Source: Wolbachia pipientis
GTDB lineage: Bacteria; Pseudomonadota; Alphaproteobacteria; Rickettsiales; Anaplasmataceae
NCBI RefSeq assembly: GCF_023661085.1
Contig: NZ_JAHDJT010000038.1
Coordinates: forward strand, 1 to 10,470
Length of the DNA stretch: 10,470 bases
Reading direction: 5' to 3'
How positions within the stretch are numbered: the first letter of the stretch is position 1; each line of letters begins with the position of its first letter. The notes beneath the pieces were generated by a model, which made no database searches, was not told the origin of the DNA, and saw only the letters and a program-made list of their open reading frames with translations. Position numbers and translations under genes: made by a program. Of this stretch, positions 1-7,611 are shown piece by piece.

Positions 1-55
1 AAATAGCTTCAATACTATAATAAGGGTAACGACGAAGGTTGTCAAGTAGTTTTTT
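1..55. repeat. Left copy of a 55-bp perfect terminal inverted repeat
   Basis: Bases 1-55 are the exact reverse complement of 10416-10470. The match ends sharply: base 56 is C here, while the equivalent base on the right reads A. It lies at the extreme edge of the window, so the true repeat probably continues outward and only its inner border is visible. The copy contains a strong outward-facing promoter, listed separately. Inference: this is the end of a multi-copy element (insertion sequence or duplicated gene) present in opposite orientations on the two sides of this segment. Which element it is cannot be seen from here. Confidence 0.95.
17..45 (-). promoter_or_regulatory. Outward-reading sigma70-type promoter in the left terminal repeat
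   Basis: On the minus strand, TTGACA (plus-strand 40-45) is followed after exactly 17 bp by TATTAT (plus-strand 17-22). This is a perfect -35 box and a 5/6 -10 box at ideal spacing. It points away from sdhA and off the left edge, so it should serve whatever lies beyond base 1. The right repeat carries the identical promoter in mirror orientation. Activity is inferred from consensus only. Confidence 0.6.
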
Positions 56-84
56 CGCATATACTAAAACTGGTTTTATATGCG
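56..84. other. Stem-loop just inside the left repeat, upstream of sdhA
   Basis: CGCATAT (56-62) pairs with ATATGCG (78-84). Four more A-T pairs can form nearer the loop (AAAA 66-69 with TTTT 74-77) across a small bulge, leaving a CTGG loop. The structure starts at the first base not shared with the right repeat. No T-run follows the stem on either strand, so it does not look like an intrinsic terminator. It could be part of the sdhA leader or a scar of an insertion. Confidence 0.35.
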
Positions 85-112
85 AGGAATTTATTGTATC
101 TAGAAAACTTGT

Positions 113-157
113 ATGGATTTTCTCCACTTCCGTGGTATTATAAGCCTGTGGTTATAA
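113..157 (+). other. Possible 14-codon upstream ORF in the sdhA leader
   Basis: An ATG at 113 opens a 14-residue frame (MDFLHFRGIISLWL) ending in TAA at 155-157. The next base starts another ATG (158), whose frame MSKYG ends with TAA at 173-175, inside the sdhA start region. No clear Shine-Dalgarno precedes either ATG. In AT-rich DNA such short frames arise by chance, so this is recorded only because the acnA leader has the same nested layout. Confidence 0.15.
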
Positions 158-167
158 ATGAGCAAAT

Positions 168-1973
168 ATGGATAAATCAGCGTACGAAATCATAGAACAT
201 GAGTATGATGTAGTGGTAGTGGGCGCAGGTGGAGCAGGGCTTAGGGCAACACTTGGAATGGCTGCAACTAATTTTTCAGTTGCTTGCATTTCTAAAATTT
301 TCCCTACACGCAGTCATACAGTTGCAGCACAAGGCGGAATTAGTGCGGCTTTAGGGAATATTGCTGAGGACAATTGGCGCTGGCATGCGTATGACACAAT
401 AAAAGGTTCAGACTGGCTTGGCGATCAAGATGCAATAGAACATATGTGTAAAAACGCTGCTAAAGCTGTCATTGAGCTTGAAAATTTTGGCGTACCTTTT
501 TCACGTACAGAAGATGGCAAAATATACCAGCGTGCCTTCGGTGGAATGACAACTCACTTTGGTAAAGGAAAATCAGCGCAACGCACTTGTGCAGCAGCAG
601 ATAAGACTGGACATGCAATCCTTCACACTCTATATCAGCAGTGTCTTAGGTTCAACGCCGAATTTTTTGTTGAATACTTTGTAATTGATTTAATCATGGA
701 TAACGAAACCGGGGCGTGCTGCGGAGTTCTTGCCTGGTCACTATGCGACGGCACACTACATAGATTTCGTGCACATTCGGTAGTGCTAGCAACAGGTGGA
801 TATGGGCGTGTTTACTTCTCTGCGACGAGCGCGCATACCTGTACAGGCGATGGTAATGGCATGGTGGTAAGAGCTGGATTGCCACTTGAAGATATGGAAT
901 TTGTGCAATTTCATCCAACAGGAATATATGGTTCAGGATGTTTGATGACGGAAGGATGTCGCGGCGAAGGCGGGTATCTCGTTAATTCGCAGGGCGAAAG
1001 GTTTATGGAACGCTATGCACCAAAAGCAAAGGACTTGGCTTCTCGTGATGTGGTAAGCCGGGCAATAACAATTGAAATCAGAGAAGGCAGAGGCGTTGGA
1101 CCAAAAAAAGACCACATATATTTAACTATAGCGCATCTTGATCCGGAAGTAATAAAGTTGAGACTTCCGGGAATTAGCGAAACTGCAAAGACTTTTGCAG
1201 GGGTTGATGTCACTAAAGATCCAATACCGGTCATTCCAACTGTTCACTACAATATGGGTGGCATTCCAACCAACTATCATGGAGAAGTGATTACGCTGAA
1301 GAAAGGTAAGGAAGAAGTAGTAGAAGGATTGTTTGCAATTGGAGAGGCAGCATGTGTTTCTGTGCACGGTGCAAATCGACTTGGTTCTAATTCGCTTCTT
1401 GATCTCGTAGTTTTTGGTAGAGCTGCAGCGCTCAGAGCAAAAGAGAAGCTAAAGTCCAATGCGCCACATAAAAAATTGCACTCAGATTGCACGGACTGGA
1501 TAGTTGATAGGTTCAACAAAATGCGATTTGCTTCTGGAGAGCTAAGGGTATCGAAAATACGCAGCGAAATGCAGCACACTATGCAAAAATATGCATCCGT
1601 GTTCCGCATTGCTGAAGTTTTGGAAGAAGGCAAAAAAGCTATAAAAGAAGTAGCGAAAATGATGCCTAACATTGCAATTGAAGATCACAGTATGATATGG
1701 AACAGTGATTTAGTTGAAGCGCTGGAACTTGCCAACATGATTCCACAAGCAGTCATTACTATGGAATGCGCAGCCAATCGCGAAGAAAGCAGAGGTGCCC
1801 ATGCTCGTGAAGATTTCCCAGAGCGTGATGATAAAGACTGGATGAAACACACTATGGCGTGGCTCGAGGAAAAGAAAGGCAAAATCAATGTAAAAATTAA
1901 TTACAAGAAAGTCGCCGAAAAAACTCTGAGCGATGAGATTGATTTCATCGCCCCGGAGAAGAGGGTTTATTAG
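168..1973 (+). CDS. sdhA: Succinate dehydrogenase flavoprotein subunit SdhA
   Basis: SdhA is the FAD-bearing catalytic subunit of respiratory complex II. It oxidises succinate to fumarate on the cytoplasmic side of the inner membrane and passes electrons through SdhB and SdhC/D to quinone. The 601-aa protein is full length for the family (E. coli SdhA has 588). Visible landmarks are the dinucleotide-binding GAGGAG at residues 19-24; SHTVAAQGG with His50, the expected covalent FAD attachment residue; FHPTGI with His249; RDVVSR with Arg293, matching the catalytic arginine; HYNMGG with His360; and [13 protein letters not shown] with Arg404. The C-terminal REDFPERDD region is also present. The start at 168 sits directly before the conserved N-terminal strand; only a weak GAG precedes it. 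sdhB, sdhC and sdhD are not in the window, so sdhA stands alone here. Its TAG overlaps the stop of the convergent ankyrin gene. Confidence 0.97.
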   Translation: MDKSAYEIIEHEYDVVVVGAGGAGLRATLGMAATNFSVACISKIFPTRSHTVAAQGGISAALGNIAEDNWRWHAYDTIKGSDWLGDQDAIEHMCKNAAKAVIELENFGVPFSRTEDGKIYQRAFGGMTTHFGKGKSAQRTCAAADKTGHAILHTLYQQCLRFNAEFFVEYFVIDLIMDNETGACCGVLAWSLCDGTLHRFRAHSVVLATGGYGRVYFSATSAHTCTGDGNGMVVRAGLPLEDMEFVQFHPTGIYGSGCLMTEGCRGEGGYLVNSQGERFMERYAPKAKDLASRDVVSRAITIEIREGRGVGPKKDHIYLTIAHLDPEVIKLRLPGISETAKTFAGVDVTKDPIPVIPTVHYNMGGIPTNYHGEVITLKKGKEEVVEGLFAIGEAACVSVHGANRLGSNSLLDLVVFGRAAALRAKEKLKSNAPHKKLHSDCTDWIVDRFNKMRFASGELRVSKIRSEMQHTMQKYASVFRIAEVLEEGKKAIKEVAKMMPNIAIEDHSMIWNSDLVEALELANMIPQAVITMECAANREESRGAHAREDFPERDDKDWMKHTMAWLEEKKGKINVKINYKKVAEKTLSDEIDFIAPEKRVY

Positions 1974-3997
1974 TTGGCTGTAAGCCCTTGCGACTTCTTG
2001 TGAGGCTCACTGTGCGTGTCACTCATTCGAGAATTTGGAGGATTTTTATGTTCTGGTTGATCTGATGACTTTTGTTGATCACTGTCGACAAGGTTCTTTA
2101 CCTTGTCAGTTGAATTTTCAAAAAGCTTCTTAATACCACTAAATCCCAAAGTTAAGGTAAGGCATACGACTCCTGCAACAGCTATGATAGGAATGGCTGC
2201 TCCAATTCCAACCTGACCCTGAAAAAATGCAAACGCTGCCATAGCAATAACAGTTACTGTAATTGTAATTGCCAACAATTCGCGGATTCTACTTGCTGGA
2301 TCTATATATTTTGCAATAGCAGATAGTGCTTTTCCTGTATTAGATGCTGCTTCTTTTATACTAGAGCCTACACTTTGTGCAGTACTCTGCAACTGTCTTG
2401 GAGGAGTTTTGATATTGTATTTTTTCTCAAGTTGCTCTTTGGTTTCTCTGGCTTTTTCTTGTGTTGTGTGTGGAGTCTTACGATAATCTTTTAAATCGCG
2501 TAAAACTAGATAGTAACTGTCAGTATGGAATTTTTCATCTTTTAAATCTAGAAAATTAGGATTGGCACCATTTTGCAACAATGTTGCACAAAACTTTGTT
2601 GTATTGTCATAATTAATTGCTGGATCAAAAATTGTGTTCTTTCGTGAAAGGTGTTCGCCTTTTTCTGCCTTTTTTATTAGCGCTACTTGTAGGGGTGTTC
2701 GTTCTTCTTTATTAGTGGCATTTATAGCTTCACTCAGCTTCTCTTTAGGTACTGATCCTTTTTCCACTAAGCTTGAAATCAATTTCAGGCATATGACTTT
2801 TTGCTCTCCTTTGAGTGAAGCAATATGGTGTAAGGCGTTATCGCCATTTGCATCCTTAAGGTTAATATCCGCCCCTTTTTGCAATAGTTCTTGAAAAAGT
2901 CCTTTATCATAATTATTAATTGCTAAATGTAACAGATAATTATCATTACTATCTGGAGTATTGATAGTATATGCTATAATTTTTTTAATTTGTGTTTTTA
3001 TCTCTTGTTTTAATTCAGGTTTCTTTATCAACTCTGCTAATTTTTCTAGGAATTTAAGATAATACCTCTCATGTTCTCTATCTAAGTTCTGCAATTCTTC
3101 TTTGGATAACTGCAAATCACCAATGTTAGCTCCTAACTCAAACAACTTTATAGCAGCTTCTATTGTATTATCATCATATTTTGTAAATGGCCTTTTAAGA
3201 AATTTTCCAACTTTTCCGGATACACTTTCAGAGCTATGCTCTTCCTTAGTTATTTTATTAAATAGCAATTTTTGTATTAGTGTTTGCCCTTTTTCAGGAT
3301 TTATAGCTTCGCTAAGTTTATCTTTAGATATTTCTTCCTTTTTCACTAAACTTAATATTAGATTTAAGCACGCAACTCTTTGCTTACCTCGCGGTAAAGC
3401 AGCAATATAGTGTAGAGCATTATTACCTTTGCCATCTTTTGCGCTAATGTCTGCGCCTTCTTGCACACGCTTCTTAATTTTTGTCTTATTGCCTCGTTTT
3501 GCTGCTTCCAATAAACGATCGTTAACGTTCCTATTATCAGTTTGACGTTCATCATCGTTATCACTTCCAATTCCACTGTCTTGACTATCTTTACGACTGT
3601 AATGGTTCTGATTGCTGCTCTTTCTAGTAACTTCAAAAATTACCTGTTCTATTTTCTCTTTTTCTAAAGGGTCTAGTTCTTTCGATATTTTTCTCTTCAA
3701 TGCCGGAAGAAAACACTGAACATAATACCTATGATATTCTTTTTGTCCTCTAAGCGACTTTTCCAATTCAGTTAATACTTCAGGGCTGGCACCTTCTTTG
3801 AATAACTTTTTACATTCCTTGATAGTTCCATCTCGACCTCTTGGCCTTTCGCGCTTATGTTTTTCTTTTGTTACTTTTCTCTCTATAGCGCCATACAATT
3901 GCTCGTTTTTTTTATCCTGTTCTTGCTTGTCATTTTTATCTATGTGTTTGTCTAATTTATCTGCATTAGTAGTTAGTGCACTTAGATCTATACCCAT
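1970..3997 (-). CDS. Ankyrin-repeat protein with C-terminal transmembrane pair (candidate effector)
   Basis: A 675-aa protein with no recognisable enzyme domain. Order of parts: a very charged, lysine-rich N-terminus (about 1-60); a helical unit (about 60-104); a polar, probably disordered linker (about 125-157) containing DSGIGS (140-145); ankyrin-containing module A (about 158-325); module B (about 350-506), a diverged duplicate of A; a Ser/Thr/Gln-rich stretch; two hydrophobic segments (about 575-592 and 596-619) joined by a short FQGQVG turn; and a polar tail. Ankyrin hallmarks include [19 protein letters not shown] (181-199), [19 protein letters not shown] (375-393) and the YLLHLAI repeat at 354-360. 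There is no signal peptide. In Wolbachia such proteins are often proposed to be type IV secretion substrates acting on host proteins; that is inference here. The ATG at 3997 is supported by a GAGGG Shine-Dalgarno six bases upstream. It is downstream of putA on the same strand but 346 bp away, so it probably has its own promoter. Confidence 0.9.
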   Translation of the reverse strand: MGIDLSALTTNADKLDKHIDKNDKQEQDKKNEQLYGAIERKVTKEKHKRERPRGRDGTIKECKKLFKEGASPEVLTELEKSLRGQKEYHRYYVQCFLPALKRKISKELDPLEKEKIEQVIFEVTRKSSNQNHYSRKDSQDSGIGSDNDDERQTDNRNVNDRLLEAAKRGNKTKIKKRVQEGADISAKDGKGNNALHYIAALPRGKQRVACLNLILSLVKKEEISKDKLSEAINPEKGQTLIQKLLFNKITKEEHSSESVSGKVGKFLKRPFTKYDDNTIEAAIKLFELGANIGDLQLSKEELQNLDREHERYYLKFLEKLAELIKKPELKQEIKTQIKKIIAYTINTPDSNDNYLLHLAINNYDKGLFQELLQKGADINLKDANGDNALHHIASLKGEQKVICLKLISSLVEKGSVPKEKLSEAINATNKEERTPLQVALIKKAEKGEHLSRKNTIFDPAINYDNTTKFCATLLQNGANPNFLDLKDEKFHTDSYYLVLRDLKDYRKTPHTTQEKARETKEQLEKKYNIKTPPRQLQSTAQSVGSSIKEAASNTGKALSAIAKYIDPASRIRELLAITITVTVIAMAAFAFFQGQVGIGAAIPIIAVAGVVCLTLTLGFSGIKKLFENSTDKVKNLVDSDQQKSSDQPEHKNPPNSRMSDTHSEPHKKSQGLTAN

Positions 3998-4003
3998 ACC
4001 AAA

Positions 4004-4008
4004 CCCTC
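4004..4008 (-). promoter_or_regulatory. Shine-Dalgarno of the ankyrin gene
   Basis: The minus strand reads GAGGG, six bases, then ATG at 3997. It is a much clearer ribosome binding site than those of sdhA, putA or acnA, and it fixes the start of the ankyrin protein at [10 protein letters not shown]. Confidence 0.6.
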
Positions 4009-4101
4009 AATATTAAAAGCTACGTACTTTCTTGGTTGCCAGCATTGATGCTTTTTCTGCTTAAACTGACAACTAGAATTGAATTAAACTTTTAAATTGA
4101 G

Positions 4102-4176
4102 CTAAATGTTGTATGTGTAATCGAAATATAGGTGGAAAGGTAAAACACTAGTTTCTATTGGAAAGTTTGCCATCAT
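4102..4176 (-). CDS. Hypothetical 24-aa small ORF with good ribosome binding site
   Basis: The minus strand has GAGG (4184-4187), seven bases, then two consecutive ATG codons at 4176 and 4173, opening a 24-codon frame that begins MMANFPIETS and ends FDYTYNI before TAG. The peptide is rich in aromatic residues (several Phe and Tyr), with no membrane segment or known motif. It could be a leader peptide ahead of the ankyrin gene, the remnant start of a decayed gene, or chance. The Shine-Dalgarno is the only support for translation. I do not recognise it. Confidence 0.22.
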   Translation of the reverse strand: MMANFPIETSVLPFHLYFDYTYNI

Positions 4177-4343
4177 AATTAAACCTCACTTTAGCATTTA
4201 TCTACTATTTTAACCATTTAATCTTAAAAAATAATAAATATAGCTAAAGTAAATTAGGAATACCTTGCGAAACATGCTCAGCCCCGCATCATATTCTGGG
4301 ACCATACATCTAACATTTTTAAAAGAAAGAAGATATCTGCAAA

Positions 4344-7300
4344 TCAATCCAAGCACATGAGTGTAGTGTTACCGCCGAATGCTGTAGTGTTGACACTCAC
4401 AACTTTTTCTGTAGAAAAACGCTGTAGATAATGAGGTCCCCCAGCTTTTGGTCCAGTGCCGGATAGTCCTCTACCGCCAAACGGTTGTACGCCAACTGCT
4501 GCACCTATCTGATTGCGATTAATGTATACATTTCCAACTGACATTTTCTTGCTTATCAAATCGATCTGATTTTGTATGCGGCTTTGCAAAGAGAACGTAA
4601 GCCCATATCCTGTACTGTTTATATCACTTATAACTTTATTTAACTGCGACTTATTAAAACGTATAATATGTAAAATAGGGCCAAACACTTCCTGTTTTAA
4701 TTGCGAAATTCTCTGTATCTCATAAATATATGGAGGGAAGAAATAACCATTATGAGAATTTGTATTCATGGGTACCTTGGATAAAAGGCTTGAATCCTTA
4801 TCTCTTGACATTTTCTCCGTGTGCTTATTCAGCATATCAATAGATGCTTTGTCAATTATTGGACCAATATCAGTACTAAGTTGTATTGGATCACCAATTT
4901 TTAATTCTTGAACTGCGTCGCATATCATTTTTATCTGTTTCTCTGCTATATCCTCTTGAATAAATAATACTCTAAGTGCAGAACAGCGTTGACCAGCGCT
5001 ACGGAATGCAGAAATTAAAACATCTGCAGTCACTTGTTCCAAGAGAGCAGAACTGTCAACAATCATAGCATTTAATCCACCAGTTTCAGCAATGAGTGGT
5101 ACAATAGGGCCGTCTCTGCTAGCAAGCGTTCTATTAATTATGTGAGCAGTCTGTGTTGAACCAGTGAAAGCTACACCAGCAATTCTATTATCTGGTATTA
5201 ATGTTTCACCTAAATACCGACCGTTTCCTGGAATGAGGTGCAGTGCGTTTTTTGGTATCCCAGCCTCGTGTAGTATCTTAACAGCTTCACAAGCAATAAT
5301 CGGCGTTTGCTCTGCTGGTTTTGTTAGTACTGAATTACCTGCTGCAAGTGCGGCTGCAATCTGTCCAATAAAGATAGCGAGTGGAAAATTCCACGGTGAT
5401 ATGCACAAAAAAACCCCTCTGCCTTCAAAAAAGATAAAATTATCTTCACCTGTTGGACCTGGCAATTTTTTCCAGCTATTCAATTCATTTTTTGCTATCA
5501 TTGCATAATAGCGCAAAAAGTCGACTGCTTCCCTTACTTCTGCTATCGCATCGGATAAAATCTTTCCTGCTTCCACAATTAGAATATAAATTAGCTCTTT
5601 CATCCTTTCTTCAAGCAAATCGGCAGCTCTTTCAAGGTACCTAGCACGCTCTTCTGCTGAAACATTCTGCCATTTAGCAAAAGCACTATGTGCTATTTCA
5701 AGAGCGTTTAAAGCTTGATCACTTGTTGTACTTGACACTTCTCCGATTACGTTTTCCAAATGTGCTGGATTAACCACTTCGGTAAATTCAGTACTGTCAA
5801 ACAGTGACTCTCCGTCAATTATCGGCCCAACCTGCCATTTCTTTTCGCTAAACTCTTTTATATCGTTCGCAAATTGCAAAGCTGTAACTGAATCACTAAT
5901 ATCCATCCCTAAGGAGTTTTTCCTTTCTTCTCCAAAGATATCTTGTGGCAATGGAATACTTGGATGAGGCTCATACTCTAAGCTTTTAGCTTTTTCCAAT
6001 GGATCTGAAACTAACTCTTCAATTTTAACGTTGGAATCATTTATTTGATGGACAAATGAGCTATTAGCCCCATTTTCAAGAAGACGTCTAATAAGGTATG
6101 GCAATAAATCACTATGTTTACCAACCGGTGCATATATACGGCAATTTATACTTGTTGCGAGCTCTGACATTACATAATCATATAAGCCCTTACCCATTCC
6201 ATGTAAGCGCTGAAACTCAAACCCAGGGTGATTTTTATCGGCAAGCTCTATTATAGTAGCAAAAGTATAAGCGTTGTGAGTTCCAAAGCATGGATAAAAG
6301 TGACTTGCTTTGCTTAAAAGTTTCTGTGCACAGGCAAGGTAGCATACATCTGTATAGCTTTTTCTAGTAAACACTGGGTACCCACTTAACCCTAATTCTT
6401 GTGTGTGCTTAATTTCTGAGTCCCAGTATGCTCCTTTTACGAGTCTCACCATGATCTTATGTTTTGAACGAATAGCAACATCTTCAACAAAATCAAGAAC
6501 AGACAAAGCACGTTTTTGATACGCTTGCACAGCCAAGCCAAGCCCTTCCCACTCAGAAAGTGATTCATCAAGACGCAATTGTTCAAATAAAACTAATGAC
6601 ATCTCAAGTCTTTCTGACTCTTCTGCATCTATACATAATGAAATATTGTACTTTTTTGCTTCATGACAAAGCTCCAGCACCTTCGTTTTCAGTTCTTCAG
6701 CTATATTACCAAATTGGCAGAATTCATAACGTGGATGCAATGCAGACAACTTGATTGAAATTCCATGTGATCTAAAGCAATCATTTATGTCAGTGGATTC
6801 ACCTATAGCTTTTATCGAATACATGTATGAATTAAAATATTCTTCCGCATGCTCAGCTGTACGAGCAGCTTCACCAAGCATGTCAAAGGAACATAAGAAT
6901 TTGCCATGGTCATCTGATTTTACACTTTCCAATGCTTCTTCTATATTTTTCCCAACAATAAAGTGCTTACCAAGCATCAACATTGCTTGTTTCACTGCTT
7001 TGCGGATTACTGGTTCCCCTAAATTTTTAAGTAACCTAGAAATAGCGTGATAGAATCTTGGATCTTCCTCACTGGTCCTTAATATACTACTGCCTATCAT
7101 TAAACTCCATGTAGAAGCATTAACAAACAATGAAGAGGAACGTCCTAAATGTTTACTCCATTCTTGATTGGCAATTTTATCTTTGATTAGCTCATCTATT
7201 GTATAATCATCTGGTATTCTAAGTAGTGATTCAGCAAGGCACATCAGCGCTATTCCTTCGTCATTGGAGAGCGAATATTGCTGCATAAAAGAATCTATAA

Positions 7301-7484
7301 TATCTAATTTATTGCCTTTAATTTTTTCGACAACTTGTTTTGCAATATTGTAAATTCTATTTTTCGAATCAGCTGAAAGTTCTGCTTTTTCTACAAGATA
7401 ACGTACACAACTTTTTTCATCAGTACGATAAAATCCCTGCAAACGTTTTCGCAATTCGTTAGGCTCTTGTATAGAACTGATCAT
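4344..7484 (-). CDS. putA: Bifunctional proline dehydrogenase / delta-1-pyrroline-5-carboxylate dehydrogenase PutA
   Basis: PutA oxidises proline to glutamate in two steps: an FAD-dependent proline dehydrogenase (electrons to quinone) makes P5C, and an NAD-dependent aldehyde dehydrogenase converts the hydrolysed P5C to glutamate. The 1046-aa protein has an N-terminal helical region (about 1-200), a PRODH barrel (about 205-475) with RLVKGAYWD (Lys350), RKSYTDVCYLACAQKLL, HGMGKGLYDY and the substrate-site YAPVGKHSDLLPYLIRRLL (Tyr451), then a linker and a P5CDH domain (about 545-1046). The latter shows FTGSTQTA for NAD, ETGG (Glu800), SAGQRCSALR with catalytic Cys834, EVFGPILHI and QPFGGRGLSGTGPKAGG. 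The length and N-terminus match PutA forms that lack the ribbon-helix-helix DNA-binding domain of the 1320-aa E. coli protein, so it is unlikely to regulate its own gene. It lies 127 bp downstream of acnA on the same strand, with its own likely promoter between. The ATG at 7484 has only a weak Shine-Dalgarno. Confidence 0.96.
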   Translation of the reverse strand: MISSIQEPNELRKRLQGFYRTDEKSCVRYLVEKAELSADSKNRIYNIAKQVVEKIKGNKLDIIDSFMQQYSLSNDEGIALMCLAESLLRIPDDYTIDELIKDKIANQEWSKHLGRSSSLFVNASTWSLMIGSSILRTSEEDPRFYHAISRLLKNLGEPVIRKAVKQAMLMLGKHFIVGKNIEEALESVKSDDHGKFLCSFDMLGEAARTAEHAEEYFNSYMYSIKAIGESTDINDCFRSHGISIKLSALHPRYEFCQFGNIAEELKTKVLELCHEAKKYNISLCIDAEESERLEMSLVLFEQLRLDESLSEWEGLGLAVQAYQKRALSVLDFVEDVAIRSKHKIMVRLVKGAYWDSEIKHTQELGLSGYPVFTRKSYTDVCYLACAQKLLSKASHFYPCFGTHNAYTFATIIELADKNHPGFEFQRLHGMGKGLYDYVMSELATSINCRIYAPVGKHSDLLPYLIRRLLENGANSSFVHQINDSNVKIEELVSDPLEKAKSLEYEPHPSIPLPQDIFGEERKNSLGMDISDSVTALQFANDIKEFSEKKWQVGPIIDGESLFDSTEFTEVVNPAHLENVIGEVSSTTSDQALNALEIAHSAFAKWQNVSAEERARYLERAADLLEERMKELIYILIVEAGKILSDAIAEVREAVDFLRYYAMIAKNELNSWKKLPGPTGEDNFIFFEGRGVFLCISPWNFPLAIFIGQIAAALAAGNSVLTKPAEQTPIIACEAVKILHEAGIPKNALHLIPGNGRYLGETLIPDNRIAGVAFTGSTQTAHIINRTLASRDGPIVPLIAETGGLNAMIVDSSALLEQVTADVLISAFRSAGQRCSALRVLFIQEDIAEKQIKMICDAVQELKIGDPIQLSTDIGPIIDKASIDMLNKHTEKMSRDKDSSLLSKVPMNTNSHNGYFFPPYIYEIQRISQLKQEVFGPILHIIRFNKSQLNKVISDINSTGYGLTFSLQSRIQNQIDLISKKMSVGNVYINRNQIGAAVGVQPFGGRGLSGTGPKAGGPHYLQRFSTEKVVSVNTTAFGGNTTLMCLD

Positions 7485-7611
7485 AATTATCTACAGAACA
7501 CCCTTTACCATATGTAAGGTGAAATTATATCATAACTTTGCGTAGAATAAATTATTATTTAAATAAAGGGCCAGAATCGACTCAAAAAGCTTAGTTAATG
7601 ACTTTGCTAAC
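7485..7611. other. Short acnA-putA intergenic gap
   Basis: This 127-bp AT-rich spacer follows the acnA TGA and precedes the putA ATG. It holds the extended -10 described for putA. Just after the acnA stop, a weak 5-bp stem (AGTTA with TAACT, 10-base loop) is followed by a short T-run within GCTTTTTGAG. That is too weak to call a terminator, so acnA-putA co-transcription cannot be excluded. Confidence 0.4.
7524..7532 (-). promoter_or_regulatory. Extended -10 promoter candidate for putA
   Basis: The minus strand reads TGATATAAT, a perfect TATAAT (7524-7529) with the TG of an extended -10 one base upstream. Forty bases separate it from the putA ATG. No good TTGACA-like -35 is seen at 16-18 bp, which an extended -10 can tolerate. 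This suggests putA can be transcribed independently of acnA, although read-through remains possible. Confidence 0.45.

Larger units (their letters stand above)
3998..4343. other. 346-bp intergenic region between putA and the ankyrin gene
   Basis: Both flanking genes are on the minus strand, so this holds the 3' end of the putA transcript and the leader of the ankyrin gene. It is strongly AT-rich except for a short GC-richer patch (about 4266-4310). Contents seen: a 24-codon ORF with a good Shine-Dalgarno (4102-4176, minus), a 12-bp near-palindrome AGCATTGATGCT (4041-4052), and the GAGGG site for the ankyrin gene. A TTGTCA on the minus strand near 4065 could be a -35 box but lacks a good -10 at normal spacing. 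I see no convincing intrinsic terminator after putA and no tRNA or other structured RNA. Confidence 0.6.

Noticed and set aside
1..55. Treating the 55-bp inverted repeats as the terminal repeats of one 10.4-kb transposon
   Set aside because: There is no transposase or integrase inside, the contents are core metabolic genes, and exact coincidence with the window edges is better explained by contig ends at a repeat.
694..1888. Several antisense open frames across sdhA
   Set aside because: They lie wholly opposite a full-length, motif-complete SdhA and show no recognisable motifs; they are shadow frames.
2634..3410. Plus-strand frames of 86-102 codons opposite the ankyrin gene
   Set aside because: They consist largely of Ser, Phe and Leu, as expected from the complement of Lys/Glu-rich coding, and have no independent support.
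3364..3636. A 90-codon minus-strand frame overlapping the ankyrin gene in another frame
   Set aside because: It is fully inside the ankyrin coding region with no motif; a shifted reading of the same DNA.
4041..4052. AGCATTGATGCT followed by a T-run, resembling a plus-strand terminator
   Set aside because: Only a 4-bp stem is possible with a realistic loop, and no gene on the plus strand would end there. An operator role for the ankyrin gene is conceivable but unsupported.
7576..7611. Possible intrinsic terminator after acnA
   Set aside because: The best stem is 5 bp, AT-rich and with a 10-base loop, and the T-run does not follow directly.
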